Positions 50,598 to 58,325 of a stretch of DNA of 64,000 nt are shown piece by piece. The stretch lies in the NCBI GenBank assembly GCA_905372865.1, contig CAJPQT010000002.1, positions 54,179 through 118,178 on the forward strand. The letters run 5' to 3'. The notes beneath the pieces were generated by a model. It saw nothing but the letters and a program-made list of their open reading frames with translations, had not been told where the DNA came from and did not search any database. This DNA is from an uncultured Centipeda sp. GTDB lineage: Bacteria; Bacillota; Negativicutes; Selenomonadales; Selenomonadaceae. Position numbers and translations under genes: made by a program. Every line of letters begins with the position of its first letter. Within the stretch, counting starts at the first letter, position 1.

Positions 50598-51319
50598 ACA
50601 GTCCCGCCTCCTACGGTCGTTCCAATCGGCTCCCCAAACGATGCACGCGCAATATTCGCATGCTCGTCGATATTAAACACCACAATGGGAATCTTATTTT
50701 CCATGCACAGGCTCGTCGCCGTCGCATCCATCACCGCCAGCCCTTTCTGCAGGATGTCGATGTAGGACAGCGTCTCAAAGCGCTTCGCATTCGGATTCTT
50801 ATTCGGGTCGGAGTCATAGATGCCGTCCGTTCCCTTTTTCGCCATGAGGATGACATCTGCCTCGATCTCAGCCGCGCGCAGAGCCGCCGTTGTATCGGTC
50901 GAAAAATACGGATTGCCCGTACCGGCGCCAAAGATTACGACACGGCCCTTCTCCATGTGACGAATGGCACGGCGACGGATATAGGGCTCTGCCACCTGGC
51001 GCATCTCAATTGCACTCTGGACACGCGTATCGACATCCTGCTTTTCGAGTGCATCCTGCAGAGCAAGCGCATTCATCACCGTCGCCATCATGCCCATGTA
51101 GTCCGCCGTCGTGCGGTCCATCCCCTTTGCGCTGCCCGCAAGCCCGCGCCAGATATTGCCGCCGCCAACCACGATTGCAACGTCAATTCCGTGATCACGT
51201 ACTCTCTTGATCTGTGCAGCGATCTCCTCGACAACGGCAGGGTTGATGCCGAAGCCCTGATCTCCTGCCAGAGCCTCTCCGCTGAGTTTCAAAACGACAC
51301 GGCGATATTTCGCTTCCAC
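50594..51319 (-). CDS. pyrH: UMP kinase
   Basis: A 241-residue amino-acid-kinase-fold enzyme that phosphorylates UMP. VVLKLSGEALAGDQGFGI, AIVVGGGNIWRGL and VIFGAGTGNPYFSTDTTAALRA are characteristic. The start is GTG at 51319 after AGGAGGAG. It heads the pyrH-frr-uppS-cdsA-rseP-ispG-proS operon and has an extended -10 promoter at 51349-51354. Confidence 0.97.
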   Translation of the reverse strand: MEAKYRRVVLKLSGEALAGDQGFGINPAVVEEIAAQIKRVRDHGIDVAIVVGGGNIWRGLAGSAKGMDRTTADYMGMMATVMNALALQDALEKQDVDTRVQSAIEMRQVAEPYIRRRAIRHMEKGRVVIFGAGTGNPYFSTDTTAALRAAEIEADVILMAKKGTDGIYDSDPNKNPNAKRFETLSYIDILQKGLAVMDATATSLCMENKIPIVVFNIDEHANIARASFGEPIGTTVGGGTV

Positions 51320-51348
51320 GATAACTCCTCCTGTCTGTTCTTTGCGCC

Positions 51349-51354
51349 ATTATA
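51349..51354 (-). promoter_or_regulatory. Extended -10 promoter of pyrH
   Basis: Minus-strand TGTGCTATAAT, box 51349-51354, 30 bases before the GTG. No good -35; the upstream side is occupied by a palindrome (51368-51396) related to the ends of the 166-bp element. Confidence 0.6.
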
Positions 51355-51367
51355 GCACACTTCGGAA

Positions 51368-51396
51368 AAGGAATCACTGATTATCAGCAACTCCTT
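51368..51396. repeat. Palindrome related to the inverted-repeat element ends
   Basis: AAGGAATCACTGAT followed directly by TATCAGCAACTCCTT. The two arms resemble the left and right ends of the elements at 31031 and 53306 joined without the interior. It may be a remnant left by internal deletion, or a chance palindrome. Confidence 0.45.
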
Positions 51397-51422
51397 AAAA
51401 AAAACCCCTGTCCATCTGCAAA

Positions 51423-51464
51423 AAAGGGGCGTCGTGCGACGCAAATGCGCACAACAGCCCCTTT
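51423..51464 (-). terminator. Terminator after tsf
   Basis: Minus-strand AAAGGGGC pairs with GCCCCTTT around an inner hairpin (GCGTCG/CGACGC) and is followed by TTTTTT. It separates rpsB-tsf from the pyrH operon. Confidence 0.75.
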
Positions 51465-51566
51465 ATGCCCCTTCCACCGCTGCGCGGTCTCCCTTCCCCG
51501 CAAGCAGGGCGGGCTTTCATCGCTATCGATCTGGCCTTATCTGTAGAAGGAAGCGGCTTTCGCTCA

Positions 51567-52433
51567 TCACTGCATCTGTGCAGCAACCTCTGCAGCGAAA
51601 TCTTCCTGCTTCTTCTCGATGCCCTCGCCGAGCTGGAAGCGCGTAAATGCCTTGACCTCCACGCCGCCAAGCACAGCGGATACCTTCTGTTCGGGATCCT
51701 TCACAAACTTCTGCTCGAGCAGACAAGCTTCTTCGTAGAACTTGTTGATGCGCCCCTCGACCATTTTCTCAATGATCTTTTCGGGCTTGCCCTCCTCAAG
51801 TGCCTGCTTGCGGAGGACTTCTTTTTCATGCTCGATATCGTCTGCCGTCACGCCGGAACGATCGATCGCAATCGGCGATGCCGCCGCAATCTGCATGGCG
51901 ATGTCCTTGCCGAGCTGCTCATCGCCGCCCGAGAGCTCCACGAGAATGCCGATCTTGCCGCCCATGTGGATGTACGTCGCAACGCGTCCGGTGCTCTCAT
52001 AGCGTGCAAAGCGGCGCAGCGAAATCTTCTCGCCGATCGTCGCCGTCGCCTCGGTGATGAGGGATGCAACCTCCTTGCCGTCAAGCGTGCTCGCGTTCAA
52101 TGCGTCGAGATTGGCGGGATTGGTCTCTGCGATGTGCTTTGCAACCTTTGCACTCAGCTCACGGAACTGCTCGTTGCCCGCAGCAAAGTCCGTCTCGCAG
52201 TTGATCTCGACAATCGCGCCGACCTTTGCGTCCGGCGCGAGATATGCCGTCACAGCACCCTCAGCCGCGATGCGCCCCGCCTTCTTCTCCGCCTTTGCAA
52301 TGCCCTTCTCACGCAGATAGTCGATTGCCTTCTGCATATCGCCGTCCGTCTCGGCGAGGGCCTTCTTGCAGTCCATCATCCCTGCGCCCGTACGCTCACG
52401 CAGTTCCTTTACCATTGCAGCACTGATTGCCAT
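51567..52433 (-). CDS. tsf: Elongation factor Ts
   Basis: A 288-residue nucleotide exchange factor for EF-Tu. The N-terminal TGAGMMDCKKALAETDGDMQKAIDYLREKGI and FVKDPEQKVSAVL are diagnostic. The start at 52433 (MAISAAMVKELRERTGAG) follows GGGAGG; a 7-residue upstream extension is unlikely. It follows rpsB across a terminator-like hairpin at 52455-52488. Confidence 0.97.
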   Translation of the reverse strand: MAISAAMVKELRERTGAGMMDCKKALAETDGDMQKAIDYLREKGIAKAEKKAGRIAAEGAVTAYLAPDAKVGAIVEINCETDFAAGNEQFRELSAKVAKHIAETNPANLDALNASTLDGKEVASLITEATATIGEKISLRRFARYESTGRVATYIHMGGKIGILVELSGGDEQLGKDIAMQIAAASPIAIDRSGVTADDIEHEKEVLRKQALEEGKPEKIIEKMVEGRINKFYEEACLLEQKFVKDPEQKVSAVLGGVEVKAFTRFQLGEGIEKKQEDFAAEVAAQMQ

Positions 52434-52454
52434 AGTCGTTCCTCCCAATTTCAT

Positions 52455-52488
52455 AAAAAAGGGGCAAGGGATAACACTCCCTTACCCC
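52455..52488 (-). terminator. Attenuator-like hairpin between rpsB and tsf
   Basis: Minus-strand stem GGGGTAAGGGA/TCCCTTGCCCC (one mismatch) followed by TTTTTT that runs into the tsf upstream region. It looks like a partial terminator that would lower tsf relative to rpsB. Confidence 0.75.
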
Positions 52489-52500
52489 ATGTTTGTTTCC

Positions 52501-53211
52501 TTACTCTGCCGCAGCCGTCTCCTGCGCACCGCCCTGATTGCCCTCGAGCACAGCATCCGCCATGCAGCCCGTGAGGAGCTTCACCGCGCGAATCGCATCA
52601 TCGTTGCCCGGGATCACGTAGTCGATCTCGTCCGGGTCACAGTTCGTATCGACAATCGCAACGATGGGGATATTCAGCTTGCGTGCCTCAGCAACCGCGA
52701 TGCGCTCCTTGCGCGGGTCGACAACAAAGAGTGCCCCCGGCAGACGGTTCATATCCTTGATGCCGCCCAGATAGCGCTCGAGCTTCTCCTTCTCATGACG
52801 GAGGCCCTGCACCTCTTTCTTCGTCAGCACCTCGAACGTACCGTTCGCCTCCATCTCTTCGAGCGTCTTGAGGCGGTGGATGCGCCGCTGAATTGTCTGG
52901 AAGTTCGTCATCATGCCGCCGAGCCAACGCTCATTGACGTAGAACATATTCGCACGCAGAGCCTCCTCACGGATCGCCTCCTGCGCCTGCTTCTTCGTGC
53001 CGATGAAGAGCACGGACTTGCCTTCCTGCGCTACGCTGCGGAGGAAGTTGTACGCCTCATCCACCTTGCGCACCGTCTTCTGCAGATCGATAATGTAGAT
53101 GCCGTTGCGCTCCGTAAAGATATAGCGCGCCATCTTCGGATTCCAGCGACGGGTCTGATGTCCGAAGTGGACACCTGCCTCCAGAAGCTGCTTCATAGAA
53201 ATTACTGCCAT
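52501..53211 (-). CDS. rpsB: 30S ribosomal protein S2
   Basis: A 236-residue S2 protein. The N-terminus MAVISMKQLLEAGVHFGHQTRRWNPKM, read in parts, and the PGALFVVDPRKERIAVAEARKLNIPIVAIVDTNCDPDEIDYVIPGNDDA core are unmistakable. The ATG at 53211 follows AGGAGG. Its promoter lies at 53485-53513, so the leader is about 270 nt and includes the inverted-repeat element at 53306-53471. Confidence 0.98.
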   Translation of the reverse strand: MAVISMKQLLEAGVHFGHQTRRWNPKMARYIFTERNGIYIIDLQKTVRKVDEAYNFLRSVAQEGKSVLFIGTKKQAQEAIREEALRANMFYVNERWLGGMMTNFQTIQRRIHRLKTLEEMEANGTFEVLTKKEVQGLRHEKEKLERYLGGIKDMNRLPGALFVVDPRKERIAVAEARKLNIPIVAIVDTNCDPDEIDYVIPGNDDAIRAVKLLTGCMADAVLEGNQGGAQETAAAE

Positions 53212-53305
53212 TTGAGTGTACCTCCTGTTGTTCTTCCGCGCCCCTCATCTGCTGCACCACCGCGCACAGCACGGCACAGAGCAGCTATCGGGAATGCGTG
53301 ATTTT

Positions 53306-53471
53306 TAAGGAATCGCTGATAAAATGAAGTCTGTCAGATTGGTGCAGATTTTTTGTCCTGTCAAGGAGACAAACCGGACACATAGCAAAGGCTATGTGGA
53401 GGATTTGCCGACGATGGCAGGGCGAAAAAGATGTGCCAAGATGGCAGTACTGAATTTATCAGTGCTTCCTA
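53306..53471. repeat. Inverted-repeat element, copy 2 (166 bp)
   Basis: Second copy of the element at 31031-31196, with ends AAGGAATCGCTGATAAAAT and TTTATCAGTGCTTCCTA in inverted orientation and TA at both borders. The internal hairpin changes from loop CAAA to AAAG with the CATAGC/GCTATG stem kept. It lies in the rpsB leader in the same orientation to transcription as copy 1. It does not contain a gene. Confidence 0.85.
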
Positions 53472-53484
53472 AACACTGCGGGAT

Positions 53485-53513
53485 ATTATAGCATAAGAAC
53501 GTCCGCAAGACAA
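53485..53513 (-). promoter_or_regulatory. Promoter of rpsB-tsf
   Basis: Minus-strand -35 TTGTCT (53508-53513), 17-bp spacer and extended -10 TGCTATAAT (box 53485-53490). It is the only promoter found upstream of rpsB and it lies on the far side of the inverted-repeat element. Confidence 0.82.
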
Positions 53514-53588
53514 CGGCCCAACGAAAATTTTTGCACAAAAAATGGAGAGCACACAGCTCCCCATCGATCAAGTTCTATTCGTATGAAA

Positions 53589-54125
53589 TCAATGCGGCAA
53601 TGCGGGCGACTCCGTCACATCCACACCCTTCGGCGCATAGAGAATAATCGTGCTTGATACCACACGTGCCGTCCCGTGCAGGACATAGCAGGCACCATTC
53701 AGGAAGTCGCAGACACGACGGCGCTCGCCATCGTTCAAGCAGTCAAAATTGACCGTCACAGCAATCCCCTGTTTGAGCTGTGTGACCGCCGTGCTCACGT
53801 CATCATAACGGCGCGGACGATGAATGCGCACTTTCAGTTCTGACACCTTCGTTGTATGAACCGTCAGCGGCGTCCCGCCGTCCCCCGTCGAGGGCGTACG
53901 CGCAGACGCGGATGAACCATATACCGCAGACGGAAAGGAGACCGTACCACCGTTGGCAACACGCCGTTCCGCAGCCACTGTATGCTGCGTTTGTGCCGCC
54001 GCATGCTGCGCACGCTGCTCCTGTTCTTCCTCCTCGAACTCCTCGTCATCCGCAATGGGGATAAATGAGTCCACGACGCGCGAAGTCATATTCTTCACAC
54101 GTGAAAGAAATGAATTTGCACCCAT
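53589..54125 (-). CDS. sepF: Cell division protein SepF
   Basis: A 178-residue SepF, which links FtsZ filaments to the membrane. The N-terminal amphipathic helix is NSFLSRVKNMTSRVVDSF; a disordered Glu/Gln/Ala linker (about 28-95) follows, and the C-terminal SepF domain is at about 95-178 with SELKVRIHRPRRYDD, VTVNFDCLNDGERRRVCDFLNGACYVLHG and IILYAP. The ATG at 54125 follows GGAAGAGG. It lies apart from the ylm/ftsZ cluster, a common rearrangement in Negativicutes (inference). Confidence 0.93.
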   Translation of the reverse strand: MGANSFLSRVKNMTSRVVDSFIPIADDEEFEEEEQEQRAQHAAAQTQHTVAAERRVANGGTVSFPSAVYGSSASARTPSTGDGGTPLTVHTTKVSELKVRIHRPRRYDDVSTAVTQLKQGIAVTVNFDCLNDGERRRVCDFLNGACYVLHGTARVVSSTIILYAPKGVDVTESPALPH

Positions 54126-54278
54126 TTACCTCTTCCTTCCTCGCTAAATTCCAACTGCGTAAAAATAGAGACAAACACTCACTCTACTGTCTTCGACATG
54201 CTATCACATTTTTTTCAGAAATGCAAGCATGCCAAATGCAAACATAATCTTTATTTAACAAAAATTTTCTCTGCCGCT

Positions 54279-56096
54279 TTACTTGCGTGCATTCTTTGCC
54301 GCACGTCCACGCGCCGTACGGTCCAGAATCGTCTTGCGCAGGCGGATGTTCTCCGGGGTCACCTCGACGAGTTCATCATCGTTGATGTACTCAAGTGCCT
54401 GCTCGAGGCTCAGAATGCGCGGCGGTGTGAGGCGGATTGCCTCATCGGATGCCGACGTGCGCATATTCGTGACATTCTTTTTCTTGCACGGATTGATGTC
54501 CATGTCGATGTCGCGTGCATTCTCGCCGACGATCATGCCCTCGTAGACCTGTTGACCCGGCGAGATGAACATCGTCCCGCGATCCTGCAGGGAGAAAATC
54601 CCGTAGCCCGTCGTCTCTCCCTGCTCAAACGCCACGAGTGAGCCGCGCGAACGCCCGCTCATATCCCCCTTGTACGGCACATAGCCATGGAAGATATGGT
54701 TCATGATGCCGTTGCCCTTTGTATTCGTCAGGAGCTCCGAGCGGAATCCGATCAGGCCGCGTGCGGGAATGAAGAACTCCATGCGGATGTAGCCCGACAG
54801 CTCCGTCATATTCGACAGCTCTGCCTTGCGTGTCCCGAGCGCCTCCATGACCGAGCCCATGTACTCCTGCGGCACCTCGACGGTCAGATTCTCCATGGGT
54901 TCACATTTTTGCCCATTGATCGTCTTGTAGACCACTTCCGGTTTTCCGACCTGCAGCTCATATCCCTCACGCCGCATCTGCTCAATCAGAATCGAGAGAT
55001 GCAGCTCGCCGCGCCCGGAGACCTTGAACACGTCCGCCGAGTCCGTCTCCTCAACACGCATCGCTACATTCGTCTCGATCTCCTTGAAAAGACGGTCACG
55101 CAGATGACGTGAGGTCACAAACTGCCCCTCACGCCCTGCAAAGGGGCTCGTATTGACACCGAACGTCATTGAGAGCGTCGGCTCGTCGATATTGATCGAC
55201 GGCAGCGCCTCCGGATTCTCCGCATCCGCCACCGTATAGCCGATACTCACATCGCCGAGCCCCGTCAGCGCGACAATCTCGCCCATGCCCGCCTCATTTA
55301 CATCGACGCGCCTCAACCCCTGATAGACATAGACCTTGCCGACCTTTGCCTTCGTCTCATGATCACCGCTGATGATGACGACATTCTGATTCGGGCGCAC
55401 CGAGCCGCGAATGATTCGGCCGATGGCCACACGTCCCACGTAGTCATCTGCCTCAAGCGTCGTCACCATCATCTGCAGAGGGCCTTCTGCATCGCCCTGC
55501 GGGGCCGGAATCTCCTTCACAATCGTCTGCATCAAGGGTTCCAGATTGTCGCTCTCGTCCTCCATCTTGAACTTTGCAATACCGTCTCGGGCCGTCGCAT
55601 AGATCACAGGGAAATCGAGTTGATCATCATCTGCATCCAGTTCCATAAAGAGCTCGAGAACCTCATCGTAGACATCGTCTACGCGCTGGTCCGGGCGATC
55701 AATCTTATTGATGACCACAATCGGCTTCAGCTTCTGTTCAAGCGCCTTGCGCAGTACATACTTCGTCTGCGGCATCGGTCCCTCAAACGCATCAACGAGA
55801 AGGAGAACACCGTCCACCATGTTGAGAACGCGCTCCACCTCACCGCCGAAATCCGCGTGTCCCGGTGTATCTACAATATTGATCTTGATATCGTCGTAGA
55901 GAATCGCCGTGTTCTTCGAGAGAATCGTAATCCCGCGCTCGCGCTCGATATCCCCCGAGTCCATCACGCGCTCATTGACCTGCTCGTTCGAGCGAAAGAC
56001 GTGACTTTGACGCAGCATTGCATCGACCAGCGTCGTCTTACCGTGATCGACGTGTGCGATAATTGCAATGTTGCGCAGCTTTTCATTCGTCGCCAT
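54279..56096 (-). CDS. typA: Ribosome-associated GTPase TypA/BipA
   Basis: A 605-residue translational GTPase related to EF-G, involved in 50S assembly at low temperature and stress. G1 IAHVDHGKTTLVDAML, switch I RERGITI, G3 DTPGHADFG and G4 VINKIDRP are present, with the BipA C-terminal PARGLIGFRSELLTNTKGNGIMNH. The start at 56096 (MATNEKLRNIAI) follows GGAGG at a long 12-base spacing; a longer frame to 56117 would add 7 residues. An extended -10 TGCTATAAT lies at 56150-56155. Confidence 0.95.
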   Translation of the reverse strand: MATNEKLRNIAIIAHVDHGKTTLVDAMLRQSHVFRSNEQVNERVMDSGDIERERGITILSKNTAILYDDIKINIVDTPGHADFGGEVERVLNMVDGVLLLVDAFEGPMPQTKYVLRKALEQKLKPIVVINKIDRPDQRVDDVYDEVLELFMELDADDDQLDFPVIYATARDGIAKFKMEDESDNLEPLMQTIVKEIPAPQGDAEGPLQMMVTTLEADDYVGRVAIGRIIRGSVRPNQNVVIISGDHETKAKVGKVYVYQGLRRVDVNEAGMGEIVALTGLGDVSIGYTVADAENPEALPSINIDEPTLSMTFGVNTSPFAGREGQFVTSRHLRDRLFKEIETNVAMRVEETDSADVFKVSGRGELHLSILIEQMRREGYELQVGKPEVVYKTINGQKCEPMENLTVEVPQEYMGSVMEALGTRKAELSNMTELSGYIRMEFFIPARGLIGFRSELLTNTKGNGIMNHIFHGYVPYKGDMSGRSRGSLVAFEQGETTGYGIFSLQDRGTMFISPGQQVYEGMIVGENARDIDMDINPCKKKNVTNMRTSASDEAIRLTPPRILSLEQALEYINDDELVEVTPENIRLRKTILDRTARGRAAKNARK

Positions 56097-56216
56097 ATAT
56101 AAAATGTGCCTCCCCAAAATTTCCGTACAAAAGATAGCTTGTCTATCTTATTATAGCACGTCTTCTTTGTCAAGATTTTTATGAGCTGATGCTATAATTC
56201 ACCAAAAAGAAAAAGC

Positions 56217-56232
56217 CCTCACACACGTGAGG
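56217..56232 (-). terminator. Terminator after the secreted-protein gene
   Basis: Minus-strand CCTCAC/GTGAGG stem with a short loop and the sequence GGGCTTTTTCTTTTT following. It lies 17 bases past the stop of the gene at 56249. Confidence 0.7.
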
Positions 56233-56248
56233 ACTTCTCGTCACAGTA

Positions 56249-56806
56249 TTACTTCCCCTTGTTCTGGGCCTCCACCGAGCGCTGCCAGTTCTTGTAGAAC
56301 TGCTCGGAGAGCGCCGAGAAGGTCGCGACCGTATTCCCATCCGACTTGTTCGCACGTACCTCATACGTATAAAGGAGCTCGTTGGAACCGGAGCGATAAA
56401 CGTCGAAAAAGAACGTCGTGCGGCTGTTGTTCGCAACCGTCAAGATGATGTAGGCATCCGCATAGGAGGCAACATGCTCCTTGAACACCTTCGCAGCCTC
56501 ACGGCGCGGAAGTGCCTTGAGATCAATACCGTCATCCTTTTGGATACCGCTTGCCACCGCATCATAGGTCACAATATTTGCACGCGTGATTCGGCTCGCA
56601 TCCGAGACCACCTGTGTCAGGATCTCAAGTGAAGGCGCCGTATCCTCGACCTGCACGTAAAGAGGAGCGCCAACGGCCAAACGGTTGACATTCGTGATCA
56701 CCGCTCCCTCCGGCAACGTCACCTTGTCGGAATAGGCAGATGCCCCCGCCTGCACACCAATCAGCGTAAGGCACAGGACAAGCGCCATCTGGATGAATCT
56801 CTTCAT
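56249..56806 (-). CDS. Secreted/periplasmic hypothetical protein
   Basis: A 185-residue protein with a signal peptide (MKRFIQMALVLCLTLIGVQA, cut expected after GASA). The mature part is a soluble mixed fold with NVNRLAVGAPLYVQVEDTAPSLEIL, RREAAKVFKEHVASYADAYIILTVANNSRTTFFFDVYRSGS read in parts, and an ending SEQFYKNWQRSVEAQ. The pattern (adhesion of ADAYI-x-LTV-N strands) resembles small periplasmic lipoprotein-like DUFs found in Selenomonadales, but I do not recognise the family. The ATG follows AAGGAGG. Confidence 0.7.
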   Translation of the reverse strand: MKRFIQMALVLCLTLIGVQAGASAYSDKVTLPEGAVITNVNRLAVGAPLYVQVEDTAPSLEILTQVVSDASRITRANIVTYDAVASGIQKDDGIDLKALPRREAAKVFKEHVASYADAYIILTVANNSRTTFFFDVYRSGSNELLYTYEVRANKSDGNTVATFSALSEQFYKNWQRSVEAQNKGK

Positions 56807-56915
56807 AGATATATCTCCTCCTTAAATTCACAGCAAAAAGCTCATTTGCTTTTTGCCATTCTACACTATTATGTCTCATTTTACAAGATAAAAGCACATG
56901 AGAGAAAGAATAAGA

Positions 56916-58325
56916 TCATCCATTCATTGCACGGTCATACTGCTCCAGACGCGCCTCGTCGAGCGCAGCCGCCATCCGCTCGTAGATACTCCCCTTCGGC
57001 TCTTCTTCCGCACCGCCCTCAGCCTCCTCTCCCGGCCTCTTTCGCCGCAGCGCAAACTCCTGAGCCAAGTAGTCCTGCATAAGACGAAACCCCTTGTTCG
57101 AAATACATTCCACAAGTCGCTCCGCCAGCTTCGTGACCCACGCGTCCGTGGTCGTAATCCGTAGAACGCCGCCATACCAAAAGTCAGAAGAGAGCACGGC
57201 TCCGCCGCGTCGTCCGATGCTGACGAGCCAGTCAATCAGCTCCCGATGATACTGTACGATAGATTTTTCCGTTATCTCGACGGTCATACCGATGTACGCG
57301 GCCTCGCGTGGGACAAGTGTCACGCGTGCCTTGGAAAGATCAAAGACGGAATGCAGCCTCCGCTCATATTGCTCACGCGTTTTTAGCTTGCCGCTGCATT
57401 TCACCCACTGCTGATCCACATACTCCGTTTGACTTGCTGATTGTTGTTCTTTTAATATTTTATGAAAAAGATCTTGAACCCGTATGGTCTGCTGATTGGT
57501 AATATCAAAAGGCTTCCACACGGAAGTCATACGATACTTTCCCTTCTCAGAGACAAGGCGCTTGCCGAAAACGATTGGGGGCTTAGGATCAAATACGGAG
57601 GCAGATGCACCTTTCTTGAGGGCGAGCATTACACATTTGACGAACCGGAGCCCAACACATGCAATGCTCTGAATGCTCTCCACATTCGCATTCAGAACCC
57701 CCTTATCCTGTGCAACCAACTGCATCAGATCCGCCGATTCCAGCTGATCTGCGACGTTTTGACGAGAAACACCGTCCATGCAGGGTATGATGCCCACCTT
57801 GTACTCGGTATGGGCACGGTCATAGAGGTCTTCTTCACGGATGAGCTCCTCTACCTTGAGCAGATGGAGCGAAAGTGCGTCCATTTGTACTTTTTGTGCG
57901 ACATGCTTGCAGACGATTTTCTTCCCCTCTGCAAGGGATTCTCGCCCCGTCTCCGTGACCCGTCCCGTTTCATCAATATGCCCATAGCCCTCCAGTACGC
58001 GGAGAAATTTATGGACATAGCTTGGGCTGAGCCCCGTCGTTCGCGCAAGGAGATCGACATCCGTGCCAAGCTCCGCCACAAATTGCAGCATATCATGTTC
58101 AATGCTGTCAAAATCCTCAAAGGTTCGCTCCTCGAACCTCAAATCAATGTCTGCAATCGGATAGTAGACGGATGCGGCAAAGCAAATATCCTCCGGCTTG
58201 ATTTCGGGGTTCTGTGCCATGATATCACGCAGTGCATTCGAAAGGAAATAGTCATTTCTCCATGGAGTATCTTTCTTTCTCGCCTGATTGGCAGGCTTCA
58301 TTCCTCCTCGCTTAACGTCCACCAT
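56916..58325 (-). CDS. Hypothetical protein downstream of the SF1 helicase
   Basis: A 469-residue protein. A winged-helix-like stretch lies at about residues 75-135 (LLARTTGLSPSYVHKFLRVLEGYGHIDETGRVTETGRESLAEG, in parts) and suggests DNA or RNA contact. The rest is a long mixed domain with FGKRLVSEKGKYRMTSVWKPFDITNQQ and a Glu-rich tail. No nuclease motif is clear. I choose the ATG at 58325 because GGAGGG is 8 bases upstream; this overlaps the helicase by 14 bases. The ATG at 58301 has AGGAGG too close. It is the last gene of the kinase-helicase operon and probably an effector or accessory subunit (inference). Confidence 0.7.
   Translation of the reverse strand: MVDVKRGGMKPANQARKKDTPWRNDYFLSNALRDIMAQNPEIKPEDICFAASVYYPIADIDLRFEERTFEDFDSIEHDMLQFVAELGTDVDLLARTTGLSPSYVHKFLRVLEGYGHIDETGRVTETGRESLAEGKKIVCKHVAQKVQMDALSLHLLKVEELIREEDLYDRAHTEYKVGIIPCMDGVSRQNVADQLESADLMQLVAQDKGVLNANVESIQSIACVGLRFVKCVMLALKKGASASVFDPKPPIVFGKRLVSEKGKYRMTSVWKPFDITNQQTIRVQDLFHKILKEQQSASQTEYVDQQWVKCSGKLKTREQYERRLHSVFDLSKARVTLVPREAAYIGMTVEITEKSIVQYHRELIDWLVSIGRRGGAVLSSDFWYGGVLRITTTDAWVTKLAERLVECISNKGFRLMQDYLAQEFALRRKRPGEEAEGGAEEEPKGSIYERMAAALDEARLEQYDRAMNG

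Noticed and set aside
56193..56198. Plus-strand promoter TATAAT near 56193
   Set aside because: The TTGTCA upstream is at 20-bp spacing and no plus-strand gene follows.
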